Source: an uncultured Bacteroidales bacterium
GTDB lineage: Bacteria; Bacteroidota; Bacteroidia; Bacteroidales; F082
DNA length: 19,104 bases
Direction of reading: 5' to 3'
NCBI GenBank assembly: GCA_937902805.1
Contig: CALEMB010000220.1
Location: forward strand, 1 to 19,104
A program made the position numbers and the translations under genes. Within the stretch, counting starts at the first letter, position 1, and each line of letters starts with the position of its first letter. The notes beneath the pieces are model-generated. The model saw only the letters and a list, made by a program, of their open reading frames with translations, did not search any database and was not told the origin of the DNA. This document shows, one piece after another, positions 1 to 7,397 of this stretch.

Positions 1-939
1 AAAATCCAGCCCGAAATTGCCGTTGAAGGTGCGGTTGCGGCTGTGCCCCTTGGTGCTGATGATGGAGGATAAAGTGCTGTCGGGCGCCAGCAGACGGCTG
101 TCGCTCGAAGCGTCGCCCTTATAGCTGTCGTAGTCGCCGCTGACGAAGACATTGAAACGTATTTTCTCATTACTCCACACATAATCCACCCATGGGCCCA
201 CCTGCGGTTTGCTGTTGGCGTTCAAGCCTATGCAGAGCAATTCGTTGCGTTTCACCTTGGCGGTGGTGACGATGTTCACCACACAGTTCTGCGTGTGGTA
301 TTTGGCGGAGGGGTGGGCGATGACCTCGATGCGCTGCAATGTGCCTGCGGGCAGCGATTTGAGGTATTGCTTGAGGCTTTCGGCCTTGAGGTGCGAAGGT
401 TTGTTGTTGATCCAGATGGTGACCTCGGCGCCGCCGCGATACTTGATGTTGCCCTCGGCATCCACCTCCACGCCAGGGGCGTTCTGCAATGCGTCAGTGG
501 CATTGCCGCTTTGCACGCTGGGGTCGTCGTTTACATTATAGAAGACCTTCTCGCCATCGGCGGAGTAGAGGGGGCGCGAAGCCGTCACCTGCACCTCGTT
601 CAACGAAGTCGAATTCAGGGCTATCTTGATGTCTCCAAGGTTTTTGTCCGTCTGGACGGACACGGGCTGCCAATGGGTTTCGTAGCCGATGCAACTGATG
701 CGGAGTAGATACGAACCCGCCGCAATGCCTTTGAAACAAAAGACACCATTGTCGTCACTCGTCACACCGTATGCAAACACGCTATCGGTGGAGTGGAGCA
801 ACACGCAGTTGGTATAAGGCATCATTGAACCGTTACTGGCATCTTTCAGGTTGCCTTTGAGGGTGAATCTTCCCGTTTGGGCCTCAACTGTGCCTACTGC
901 AAACAGTATCAAGGCGATTAACAAATACCTAATATTCAT
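1..939 (-). CDS. TonB-dependent receptor-like outer-membrane protein, 5' part
   Basis: The reading frame is open from the ATG at 937-939 to the left edge (313 codons), so the C-terminus lies outside the window. The translation starts with a signal peptide (about residues 1-20, cleavage after VEA). A carboxypeptidase-regulatory-like beta-sandwich follows (about 25-105, with the typical GVTSDDNGVF and IGYET segments). Then comes a plug-like domain (about 110-210, containing TDALQNAPGVEVD, IWINNKPSHL and RIEVIAHPSAKY), and the first barrel strands begin near 215. This order matches the Bacteroidota outer-membrane beta-barrel/TonB-dependent family; no SusD partner is visible in the window. The start overlaps the stop of the GNAT remnant as ATGA, which suggests translational coupling. 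The substrate cannot be told. Confidence 0.88.
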   Translation of the reverse strand, partial: MNIRYLLIALILFAVGTVEAQTGRFTLKGNLKDASNGSMMPYTNCVLLHSTDSVFAYGVTSDDNGVFCFKGIAAGSYLLRISCIGYETHWQPVSVQTDKNLGDIKIALNSTSLNEVQVTASRPLYSADGEKVFYNVNDDPSVQSGNATDALQNAPGVEVDAEGNIKYRGGAEVTIWINNKPSHLKAESLKQYLKSLPAGTLQRIEVIAHPSAKYHTQNCVVNIVTTAKVKRNELLCIGLNANSKPQVGPWVDYVWSNEKIRFNVFVSGDYDSYKGDASSDSRLLAPDSTLSSIISTKGHSRNRTFNGNFGLDF

Positions 940-1112
940 CGTTTTATCATTTTTTCAAACCTAAACATTTCGCCGTCTTCCTCGAAATGGTCGTCACGCA
1001 TCCCAAACTCCTCCGTGGCGCCATACTTGAACGCCCATTGGTTGTCGAGGATGAACTGCACTTTGTCGTCAGGCTCCAACGGAGCCAAAGTCACCTGTGG
1101 TTTGTTGCTCAT
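936..1112 (-). pseudogene. Truncated GNAT-type acetyltransferase remnant
   Basis: A 58-codon frame. I place the start at the ATG at 1110-1112 (MSNKPQVTL), because the 22 upstream residues come from the GAGAC palindrome. Residues about 10-48 (LEPDDKVQFILDNQWAFKYG and EEFGMRDDHFEEDGE) look like the N-terminus of a Bacteroidota GNAT N-acetyltransferase, as I recall the family at about 140-160 aa. The similarity stops after GE and the frame ends ten residues later, so the acetyl-CoA site is missing. It is either a remnant left by a deletion or a short leader ORF for the receptor gene it overlaps by 4 bases. The family call is from memory. Confidence 0.6.
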
Positions 1113-1139
1113 GTTAAGTAACTTATAAAGAATTATATA

Positions 1140-1212
1140 GACGCGGGACACGAGACTACGGGACACGAGACGAGGCAATTGTCTCGCGTCTCACGTCTCG
1201 CAGTCTCGCGTC
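1140..1212. repeat. 73-bp imperfect palindrome of GAGAC/GTCTC units
   Basis: The left arm holds two direct copies of CGGGACACGAGAC (1144-1156 and 1159-1171). The right arm (1181-1212) is a run of GTCTCGCGTCT-like units. The arms are imperfect reverse complements, with GACGCGGGAC (1140-1149) opposite GTCTCGCGTC (1203-1212), around a CAATTG centre at 1176-1181. It lies between a minus-strand promoter (1253-1261) and the first start codon (1112), so in RNA it would be a long hairpin in the 5' leader. It could also be an interspersed intergenic repeat. Confidence 0.75.
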
Positions 1213-1252
1213 TTTTAGTCTTATTGGGTGCATATAGTTATATTTTCGAGCT

Positions 1253-1288
1253 GCAAAATTACGGAGGTTGCCTCAGGCGGATGGCAAA
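1253..1288 (-). promoter_or_regulatory. Promoter for GNAT remnant / TonB-receptor unit
   Basis: The reverse complement of 1253-1261 is TAATTTTGC, an exact match to the Bacteroidota -7 consensus TAnnTTTGC. A TTTG lies at 1285-1288 on the minus strand, 23 bases upstream, which is longer than usual, so the -33 assignment is weak. Transcription would begin near 1246 and pass through the GAGAC palindrome. Confidence 0.5.
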
Positions 1289-1304
1289 CAAATCAGCCTT
1301 TCAA

Positions 1305-1385
1305 TGTCACTTTTCAGTCTAAAACGGGTTGTTTTTGGTGAAAAATGCCTATTTTTGCGGCTGATATGTCATTTTTCAGTCCAAA
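1305..1385 (+). promoter_or_regulatory. AraC gene promoter with two direct-repeat operator candidates
   Basis: TGTCACTTTTCAGTCTAAA (1305-1323) is repeated as TGTCATTTTTCAGTCCAAA (1367-1385) with two mismatches. The start-to-start distance of 62 bp is close to six helical turns. Between them are a -33-like TTG (1329-1331) and, 18 bases further on, TATTTTTGC (1350-1358), an exact -7 box. Two same-face sites on either side of a promoter fit autoregulation by a dimeric AraC-type protein; that role is inferred. Confidence 0.5.
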
Positions 1386-2202
1386 TAACACTTCACCGAC
1401 AGTTTGTGGTACAACCGATTTCAGCGGATTGCTCCACATGGTAATTTCCGTCAGTGGGTGTACGCTGCTGCTATGTACGGAAGGTTGCGCCCTCGCCACA
1501 TCGCATTTTGAGCCTGTCGCCATTCGGCGCGGGACGCTGATGCCGCTTTTCACCCACTCGCGATTTGTCGTCGAACGCACCTCGTCGCTTTTTTCCTGCC
1601 GTTTTGTAGAGATGAGCGACCCTGCTATTGCCGATTTCACCGTCAACTTCAACTCGCCCGTGTTTTGGGACTTCCTTTATCGGCATCCCGTTTTCACCAT
1701 CGAGGAGTCAGCACAACGGTTTGCCGAAGAATGGTTTGGACGGATGGAATGGATTGCCCGAACTTTCGACGGCGATATCTGCCAACAGATGGTTTACAGC
1801 GAACTGCACAACCTCTTTATCGCCATTGAGCAACGGATTGCCCAGCTTTTCCCGCCCGAGGTTCACGATGAGAAATCAGCCGTTTGGAGCATTCCCGACC
1901 GCCTCACTGCGCTTTTGGACCAACATATCCATCATGAGCGAAGTGTCAAGTTCTATGCTTCCGAGTTGTGCATCAGTCCTGACTATCTGAACAAAGTCTG
2001 TCACCGCTTGATGAAGACTTCTACCAAAGCCCTCATCAACGACACGGTCATTTATGAACTCAAACGGCTCCTCGCCGAAACCGACCTCACTGTTGAGGAA
2101 ATCGCCGCCCAGATGAACTACGACAACGTTTCCTACCTCTGCCGTTTCTTCCGCAACGCCACGGGACAATCGATGATGGAATTTAGGCGGAAACAGAGGT
2201 GA
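1366..2202 (+). CDS. AraC-family transcriptional regulator
   Basis: The C-terminal ~85 residues form the two-helix-turn-helix AraC DNA-binding domain. The first HTH is around KFYASELCISPDYLNKVCHR and the second around LTVEEIAAQMNYDNVSYLCR, followed by FFRNATGQSMMEFRRKQ, the usual AraC tail. The N-terminal ~180 residues look like a cupin-type sensing domain (CTLLLCTEG) and a linker. The frame is open from ATG 1345, but a -7 box lies at 1350-1358, so I prefer ATG 1366 (MSFFSPN), giving 278 aa; ATG 1438 is less likely. It converges on the DUF5714 gene with an 11-base gap. The ligand is unknown, and the only candidate target I can see is its own promoter. Confidence 0.9.
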   Translation: MSFFSPNNTSPTVCGTTDFSGLLHMVISVSGCTLLLCTEGCALATSHFEPVAIRRGTLMPLFTHSRFVVERTSSLFSCRFVEMSDPAIADFTVNFNSPVFWDFLYRHPVFTIEESAQRFAEEWFGRMEWIARTFDGDICQQMVYSELHNLFIAIEQRIAQLFPPEVHDEKSAVWSIPDRLTALLDQHIHHERSVKFYASELCISPDYLNKVCHRLMKTSTKALINDTVIYELKRLLAETDLTVEEIAAQMNYDNVSYLCRFFRNATGQSMMEFRRKQR

Positions 2203-2213
2203 AGACACAAAAA

Positions 2214-3011
2214 CTATTTATCCTTCACTGGCGAGAAAGGACATTTCTTGCCGATGCATTGGTTGTTGATGTGGCTGCGGGAGCATTTCACTTCGGGCTT
2301 CTCCATCTCCACGCCGAGGTGTTCCTTCACGAAATCTACAGCCGTCAGTATCGATAGGTATGAGTCGCGCTTGCAACAACGCGGGCCACCATTTAGGGCG
2401 ACCTGTTCAAGAGCTTTGGCAGTCATCAGGTTGCAAAGTTGCCAGGTTTCGGTGGAAAGTGGGGTGTTGCGTGTGACGACCGACATGAAGATACCCGTAC
2501 TGATGGCTGCTCCGCAAGCGCCCATGTAACCACAGGCGCCACCAGGCACTTGCTTTCCGCGGCTCATTACTTCGAGAAGACCAGATTGCAGGTCAACCTT
2601 CATTGTATCGGCTACAGCGTTGTTGTAGGCTGTCAACAAAGCGGCGCCCACCAGCACATGGTGCTCAGGACCATGCATGTGGCAGAACGACTGCGACATC
2701 ATCTTCTCCAGAATGGCGATGGGGTCTTTGGAGGTCTCTGCCATACACAAGGCCATGATGGAATCCATGCCGGCAGTGTGGCAGTTGCTGCAAACATAGT
2801 GTCCCTTGATGCAGCGGGTCTTGCTGGGTTCTTTCTTGTGGCAAAGGACGCATTCCATCATCGTGTCTTGCTCAAGGTATTCCAATGGCGCACCACAAAT
2901 CAAGCATTCTTCGTTTTTCATAACGGTTGATTCTTTTTCAGGTTCGTTTTCCGTGCAGGCCGTCAGGACAAAACCCAGAAAAGCCGCAAGGATGATCATC
3001 GCATGCTTCAT
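2214..3011 (-). CDS. Cysteine-rich DUF5714-type protein with lipoprotein signal
   Basis: A 265-aa protein. Residues 1-19 form a clear lipoprotein signal (KHAM, hydrophobic stretch, lipobox LTAC with Cys19). From residue 31 the sequence resembles the DUF5714 family: paired cysteines CLIC (36/39), CVLC (54/57), Cys67 and CSNC (74/77), then a core with GGACGYMGACGAAISTGI (157-174), GGPRCCKRD (208-216) and a tail with Cys243, 252 and 257. The cysteines suggest metal or Fe-S binding. As I recall, family members usually begin at about Met31 and are cytosolic, so the signal peptide is odd (see findings). It is divergent from a NifX-like pseudogene. Its biochemical role is unknown to me. Confidence 0.8.
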   Translation of the reverse strand: MKHAMIILAAFLGFVLTACTENEPEKESTVMKNEECLICGAPLEYLEQDTMMECVLCHKKEPSKTRCIKGHYVCSNCHTAGMDSIMALCMAETSKDPIAILEKMMSQSFCHMHGPEHHVLVGAALLTAYNNAVADTMKVDLQSGLLEVMSRGKQVPGGACGYMGACGAAISTGIFMSVVTRNTPLSTETWQLCNLMTAKALEQVALNGGPRCCKRDSYLSILTAVDFVKEHLGVEMEKPEVKCSRSHINNQCIGKKCPFSPVKDK

Positions 3012-3019
3012 TTAGAACT

Positions 3020-3055
3020 AAATTTGCTGCAAAAGTACTATTTTTGCACAAATTT
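3020..3055. promoter_or_regulatory. Divergent promoters inside an imperfect palindrome
   Basis: The minus-strand -7 box TACTTTTGC (3029-3037) faces away from the plus-strand -7 box TATTTTTGC (3039-3047). Both match TAnnTTTGC exactly and are one base apart. Flanking AAATTTG (3020-3026) and CAAATTT (3049-3055) make the region an imperfect palindrome. It would serve the DUF5714 gene leftwards and the NifX-like pseudogene rightwards, and the two polymerases could not bind at once. Confidence 0.6.
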
Positions 3056-3068
3056 AAAACCGATCATC

Positions 3069-3271
3069 ATGATTCAAAGAATAGCCATCCCCTCCAATGA
3101 GGGCATACTGTAGCAGCACTTCGGAAAGGCTCCACAAGTCACCATTTTCAATGTCGAAGACGGAAAGATCATCGATTCAAAGGTGCTGCAAGCACATGAG
3201 CACCGAAATAAATCCATTATCTCGCGCAAGCGGCTTACGACATATGCGTCATAGTATTCCATCATAAATAA
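3069..3271 (+). pseudogene. Decayed NifX/NafY-type (dinitrogenase FeMo-cofactor family) gene
   Basis: From the ATG at 3069 the translation reads MIQRIAIPSNEGIL, then an in-frame TAG at 3111-3113, then QHFGKAPQVTIFNVEDGK and IIDSKVLQAHEH. This is the start of the small PF02579-type fold (IAIP, HFG, FxVEDGK motifs). Around 3216 the similarity moves to another frame, which reads YLAQAAYDICVIV (3218-3256), like the family's next strand, and stops at 3269-3271. The last third of a normal ~110-aa protein is missing and the end overlaps the phosphatase gene. The stop codon, frameshift and 3' loss make this a clear pseudogene. Its intact form may have worked with the divergent DUF5714 protein. Confidence 0.8.
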
Positions 3272-4071
3272 CGTTCTCTCAGTATCTCGAAATCTGTATC
3301 GGTCAGGCCCAAAACATGGCGTAAATAAGTGTCCATTGAACCATATTCTGCATTGATCAGGTCGAGGGCTTTGATGAAATTTTCCGTGTTGGCACCGATG
3401 AGGGCTTTCACTACGGCAAACTCTTCTTCATTGCCGCCTAAGAATTTCACCCTGTTGCAGAATTTGCGAACATCCTGGGCATAGACTTGATTGGTCTTGT
3501 CGAAATCGGAGACGATGGTCTCTCTGTCAACACCTAATGCCGATAACAGATAGGCCGTCGCGAGACCGGCACGATCCTTTCCCTGGGTGCAGTGGAAGTA
3601 AATGGCTCCTTGGGGAGTATCTATGACTTCTCGAAGAAAAGCGGCAAATTGTTTCTGACATTTTGATTGCATAACCAACCTGGAATACATTTCCTTGGCA
3701 AAGACCTTTGCTTTCTCATTGAAGGCCGCCAATAAGATGAGTTTGGAAATGTCAAACGACTTGTGATTGCTTATTTCCTCAGGAGTGTTCCCTTCATCAA
3801 TAGGTTGGATGGGTAGACAAATATAGTCAGCCCCGGGCAACGACCTGTTTTCTTTGCCTTTTTTCTCGAAGTCTGTTCTGAAGTCGATGATTTTGACCAC
3901 AGGGAAGGTTGCCAGCATTGTGAGGTCGGAATCTTTTGCCGTTGCCAACGATGCACCGCGGATGAGCATCCCCTTTTTGATCGTCTTGCCCTCTGTCGTT
4001 TTATAGCCACCGAGGTCGCGTGCATTGGGGATTCCTTTCAGAGGTAGAAAACGTTCGTCTAATGTAGTCAT
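3262..4071 (-). CDS. Tyrosine-protein phosphatase (DSP/PtpB-like)
   Basis: A 269-aa protein from the ATG at 4069-4071 (MTTLDERFLPL). The frame opens 16 codons earlier, but that extension does not look like part of the family. NARDLGGY near the N-terminus, RGASL (38-42) and IIDFRTDFEK (61-70) are typical of the bacterial Y_phosphatase3/PtpB-like group. The active-site loop is HCTQGKDRAG: nucleophile Cys161, then five residues to Arg167. No signal peptide is visible, so it is probably cytoplasmic. It is the last gene of the 8981-to-3262 operon, 63 bases after the S41 gene. The substrate is unknown; other members act on phosphotyrosine, phospho-Ser/Thr or phosphoinositides. Confidence 0.88.
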   Translation of the reverse strand: MTTLDERFLPLKGIPNARDLGGYKTTEGKTIKKGMLIRGASLATAKDSDLTMLATFPVVKIIDFRTDFEKKGKENRSLPGADYICLPIQPIDEGNTPEEISNHKSFDISKLILLAAFNEKAKVFAKEMYSRLVMQSKCQKQFAAFLREVIDTPQGAIYFHCTQGKDRAGLATAYLLSALGVDRETIVSDFDKTNQVYAQDVRKFCNRVKFLGGNEEEFAVVKALIGANTENFIKALDLINAEYGSMDTYLRHVLGLTDTDFEILRERYL

Positions 4072-4134
4072 AATTGTTATTTTAGTTTTATGAAAGGCAG
4101 TATTCACGGAAGGCTTCAATATTCATACAGTTTA

Positions 4135-5418
4135 TCAGTGGTTTTGGATGTATTCGATGGCGGCATCAATCTGAGCCCTGAAGTCGCCGTTGTGGTTCTT
4201 ACGAAGCACTTCTTGATCGGGTGTGTGGCCGGTGCCTTCAAGCACTTTGCCGCTAATCTGGGCCTCGAATGTGGAGGTGTAAACGTAATGGTGCATGGAG
4301 TTAATGTTGCCAAACGGACCACCATAGTTAAGGTCGATAGATGTGGCGGGTTGCAACGGTCCTGTGGCACCAAAGGTGCGCTCACCGATGACATGACTCG
4401 TGGGTAACACAGCCTTGATGGTCGCAGGCTCTATCTCGCCCATGCTGATGGAGAAGATGTCGGTGATGATGACGTATGGGATGTTCTCGGCGGTGATGTC
4501 GCGGTGATATTGGGCCAAAGGCTCGATGTAATAAGGTGTCCAAACGGAGTGTTCCAACCTGCCGGGACCTTCCTTGTAGCGCGTCCTGAGGATTTCTGTT
4601 TTCTCATTGAGGAACGAGCCAATCAGATAGTCGAGGTCGTCCTGATAGCCGCCCGTGTTGCAGCGGTTGTCGAGGATGATGCCAGCCAACTGCTCACGCG
4701 GCGTCTCCTTGATAGCCGTCAGCCAATGGTCGATGACAGCAGCCGCAGCACTGGCAGGATCTGAGCCACCCAAAGTGTGCATGACGGGTGTGAGGGCCGC
4801 CATCGATTGCCAGAGATAAGGAATCTTGCGCCCGTCGGGAAGGGTGAAAAGACAGTAATGGTAGGTGACTCCTGCACCAATCTCCTGCACAAAAGCTGTA
4901 GCCGATTCATGTGCCGCCAACTCGTATTGCGCATTAATGTCATTGTCGAGGAAAGCAATCAGATGATCTTGTGCGTCCCGCAGCGGCTCAAAGTAATAAT
5001 CCCTTTGCTCCACTTCCATCATCCCGGGACGGATGTTAAAATAGGGGGTGGTGTCGTCGGGCGAAGGAAACAGGTTTCTCACCGCAATGTTCATGTGGTG
5101 GTCTCTCAAGCCGCCCATCGCTCCCTTGTACAAGGTCTTCAACTCCGAGAGGGTCACGTCCTGACCAGCTTCATGTTTTGCATCCAAAGCAATGAACTTG
5201 GGCATGTATTCGTTGTAAACAGCATCCCAGTCGGTTTTGTCAACGTCCCAAAACACATAACCCGTGCTGATGCATTTCCAAAGGTATTCAAACTGGGTGG
5301 CATAGTTGTCGTATGCCAACTGGTCGGTCTCGCCGATGTAAGGATGATAGTCGGCCTCTTTGCGACAACCGCTGAAAATCAAGGCAACCAATGCCAAAAG
5401 GATGATATTTCTTTTCAT
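4135..5418 (-). CDS. S41-family peptidase lipoprotein
   Basis: A 427-aa protein with a lipoprotein signal (lipobox FSGC, Cys18). Residues about 30-110 form the N-terminal helical region ending in GGLRDHHMNI, which resembles the family's DGH motif. A PDZ-like section may follow (about 130-235). The catalytic domain has GIILDNRCNTGG (246-257) and ITDIFSISMGE (318-328), with Ser325 as likely nucleophile and Glu328 after it. In GERTFGATG (345-353), the Lys used by CtpA-type enzymes is replaced by Ala, so it fits the Tricorn/IRBP-like branch, which uses His and Glu. It would sit in the periplasm or on the outer membrane. It lies 27 bases after the beta-barrel gene. Confidence 0.88.
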   Translation of the reverse strand: MKRNIILLALVALIFSGCRKEADYHPYIGETDQLAYDNYATQFEYLWKCISTGYVFWDVDKTDWDAVYNEYMPKFIALDAKHEAGQDVTLSELKTLYKGAMGGLRDHHMNIAVRNLFPSPDDTTPYFNIRPGMMEVEQRDYYFEPLRDAQDHLIAFLDNDINAQYELAAHESATAFVQEIGAGVTYHYCLFTLPDGRKIPYLWQSMAALTPVMHTLGGSDPASAAAAVIDHWLTAIKETPREQLAGIILDNRCNTGGYQDDLDYLIGSFLNEKTEILRTRYKEGPGRLEHSVWTPYYIEPLAQYHRDITAENIPYVIITDIFSISMGEIEPATIKAVLPTSHVIGERTFGATGPLQPATSIDLNYGGPFGNINSMHHYVYTSTFEAQISGKVLEGTGHTPDQEVLRKNHNGDFRAQIDAAIEYIQNH

Positions 5419-5445
5419 GTTTGTAACGATTTGAGGTTTAACAAT

Positions 5446-6150
5446 TTAAAAAGAATGCGAAAGGCCAAGGGTCAGCGAAAGTGTATTCAAATAGCGCGGG
5501 TCGCTCAGGTGTGCGTAACCTTTGTGATGGCTGACGAGGTCGTAGTAATACAATGCGTCAAGGGTGATGACGGGACCGGTCCCGTTTGAGCCAAGAAAAG
5601 CATAGCTCAAACCCAATCCACCGACTGCACCCGCGATGAAACGTTGGTCTTCACTATTGAACTCGCGTTGTTCTTTGAAGTCGTCGAAATAGACATAATA
5701 ATCTGTCATCCAGTAGGTTTTGCCTTCCATCCAAGCTTCCATCCAATAACTACCGAAGCCGCCAGCATACGCGTGACCCCGCAGTTTCCTACCCCCAAAA
5801 GAGAAGTCAGCCATCATAGGCAGCATGATGTAATCATTGGAATACTTCGTATAGACAGGGTCAAGGTAGTGGAGATTTCGGTCCATGCGGAAGGAACGGG
5901 AAGTGAGACCCAAATCGGCACGCACAGCCAACCAATCGGTCAGTTGGTAGCGTGCTTGCAAGCTGGCATCATAATTGCCAAGCGGAGAATAAGTCTCGTC
6001 GATACGGCCCAAATTGGAGCGGTCGATGTTGGTCCAATTCCAGCCGCCTTTCACGCCAACGGTCCATCTGGAATTCATTTGGGCATTGGCCTCCACAGCC
6101 ATCCAGCACAACAGGACGACTGCGATCAGTTTAAGATAGTTTTTCTTCAT
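5446..6150 (-). CDS. Outer-membrane beta-barrel protein (PorT/OmpA-barrel type)
   Basis: A 234-aa protein with a signal peptide ending at about residue 23 (VEANA/Q). The rest is alternating aromatic and polar residues typical of 8-12-stranded barrels: WTVGVKGGWNWTNID near the start, later VRADLGLTSRSFRM, MLPMMADFSFGG and GHAYAGGFGSYW. The last strand ends LSLTLGLSHSF, with the C-terminal Phe used for BAM recognition. I see no OmpA peptidoglycan-binding domain. It sits between the GT4 (16 bases upstream) and the S41 gene (27 bases downstream) in one operon. The specific function is unknown. Confidence 0.82.
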   Translation of the reverse strand: MKKNYLKLIAVVLLCWMAVEANAQMNSRWTVGVKGGWNWTNIDRSNLGRIDETYSPLGNYDASLQARYQLTDWLAVRADLGLTSRSFRMDRNLHYLDPVYTKYSNDYIMLPMMADFSFGGRKLRGHAYAGGFGSYWMEAWMEGKTYWMTDYYVYFDDFKEQREFNSEDQRFIAGAVGGLGLSYAFLGSNGTGPVITLDALYYYDLVSHHKGYAHLSDPRYLNTLSLTLGLSHSF

Positions 6151-6166
6151 AGTATAGCTGTTTTTT

Positions 6167-7369
6167 CTATTTGTGATATTTTTGCTCTTCGATTTCCTCG
6201 TTTAGCATCTCCTCGAACATGCGCACAGAAGTGGCCAGACTGTACTTTTTGGCAGCCTTGACGTAGGCTTTTTCCATGCATTCACGCTCTTTCGGGTTGT
6301 CGAGCCAGTAGTCAATGGCACGGGCAAGGTCTTTCGGGTTACCCGGCAGGAACAGCGATCGATCATCCAACGCAAACTGCGGCGTGGCTGAGAGTTCGCT
6401 ATTGGCGATGACAGGCACCAGACCCGTAGCGAAAGCCTCAATGCACGAGATAGCCTCGCTCTCCATGTCGCTGGCATGTACGTACAAGTCGCACTGGAGA
6501 AGCAGTTTTATCAATTCATCCTGTTTGACATACACAAACTGCGGTGGATTGGCAAGCTTTTCGCTCAGTTTCACGTATTTTTCATATTGCGGTCCCTTTC
6601 CGGCAAAAATCAACTGTATTTTGTCGGTATATTTTGAGTAATTCACTGCATCAATGATGACATCTTGCCGTTTTTCCTTCGCAAGACGTCCAACCATCAT
6701 GATCACAATCTTGTCCTGGTATTCCGGCAACTTCGGCGGCCTGCCGTTGTCAATCTTGTTTTCCCCGGCCTCCATGAACGCATCCTGTATGCCGTTGCTG
6801 ATGACATGAATCTTCGCCTTGTAATCCCTCTCCTCAAGCATACGCCCCATAAAGGCCGACGGCACATGGATATGGCGGTACTTGTAGTAAAACGTGTTAC
6901 GGAAAAGCCGGTAAAGCATGTTTTGTACCCATTGCACTTTCCCACAATGCAATGACATCGTTATGTTTTCGGGCTGGACATGGAATGCCCCCGTGTTGGG
7001 TTTCCCAATCTTTGCCGCATAATTGCTTGCCACCATTTCAAGCGGGAAAGGGAAATAGGAGTGCACAACATCTGCCCACTCTACCGCCTCACGGATGATA
7101 GGTCTTGACCTGGGCAGAAAATCACCGTATGCGAAACCATGTTTCTTGATCAGCGAGTCAAACAAAGGTACTATAAATTCCGGTACATTGTATTTCCCTG
7201 TCACTTCCACTGGCAATGCCACGCCTTTTTCATCCGTCTCCTGAGGGTTGGCACATAATACTCGTACCTCATGTCCACACCGCTCCAATTCCTTGGCAAA
7301 ACGCTGTGCCGAGATGCTTGTCCCGTTGTTGTGGGTATCTAAAATGTCTATGACGAAGAGGATTTTCAT
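6167..7369 (-). CDS. Glycosyltransferase family 4 (GT-B)
   Basis: A 400-aa protein with a GT-B fold: an N-terminal Rossmann half starting MKILFVIDILDTHNNGTS and a C-terminal nucleotide-sugar half. Markers are IVIMMVGRLAKEKRQDVII (221-239), FAGKGP and the GT4 EX7E motif with Glu303 and Glu311 in DMESEAISCIEAFATG. The segment AFHVQPENITMSLHCG (128-143) resembles GT4 enzymes that act on diacylglycerol lipids, so a glycolipid product is possible but unproven. No signal peptide is seen; it is probably cytoplasmic or peripheral on the inner membrane. It follows the esterase by 28 bases. It is close to full family length with no missing key residues that I can see. Confidence 0.9.
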   Translation of the reverse strand: MKILFVIDILDTHNNGTSISAQRFAKELERCGHEVRVLCANPQETDEKGVALPVEVTGKYNVPEFIVPLFDSLIKKHGFAYGDFLPRSRPIIREAVEWADVVHSYFPFPLEMVASNYAAKIGKPNTGAFHVQPENITMSLHCGKVQWVQNMLYRLFRNTFYYKYRHIHVPSAFMGRMLEERDYKAKIHVISNGIQDAFMEAGENKIDNGRPPKLPEYQDKIVIMMVGRLAKEKRQDVIIDAVNYSKYTDKIQLIFAGKGPQYEKYVKLSEKLANPPQFVYVKQDELIKLLLQCDLYVHASDMESEAISCIEAFATGLVPVIANSELSATPQFALDDRSLFLPGNPKDLARAIDYWLDNPKERECMEKAYVKAAKKYSLATSVRMFEEMLNEEIEEQKYHK

Positions 7370-7397
7370 AAAAGGGTATATTTATTACTTAAAATTT

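Noticed and set aside
1140..1212. CRISPR array from repeated GAGAC units
   Set aside because: Units are short, contiguous and inverted about a centre, with no spacers of regular length and no cas genes.
3069..3271. Nitrogen-fixation locus
   Set aside because: Only one decayed NifX/NafY-type gene is present; this fold is common in non-fixing anaerobes and no nif structural genes are visible.
4777..5589. 270-codon plus-strand frame opposite the S41 gene
   Set aside because: Shadow of the S41 and beta-barrel genes, which have clear signal peptides and motifs.
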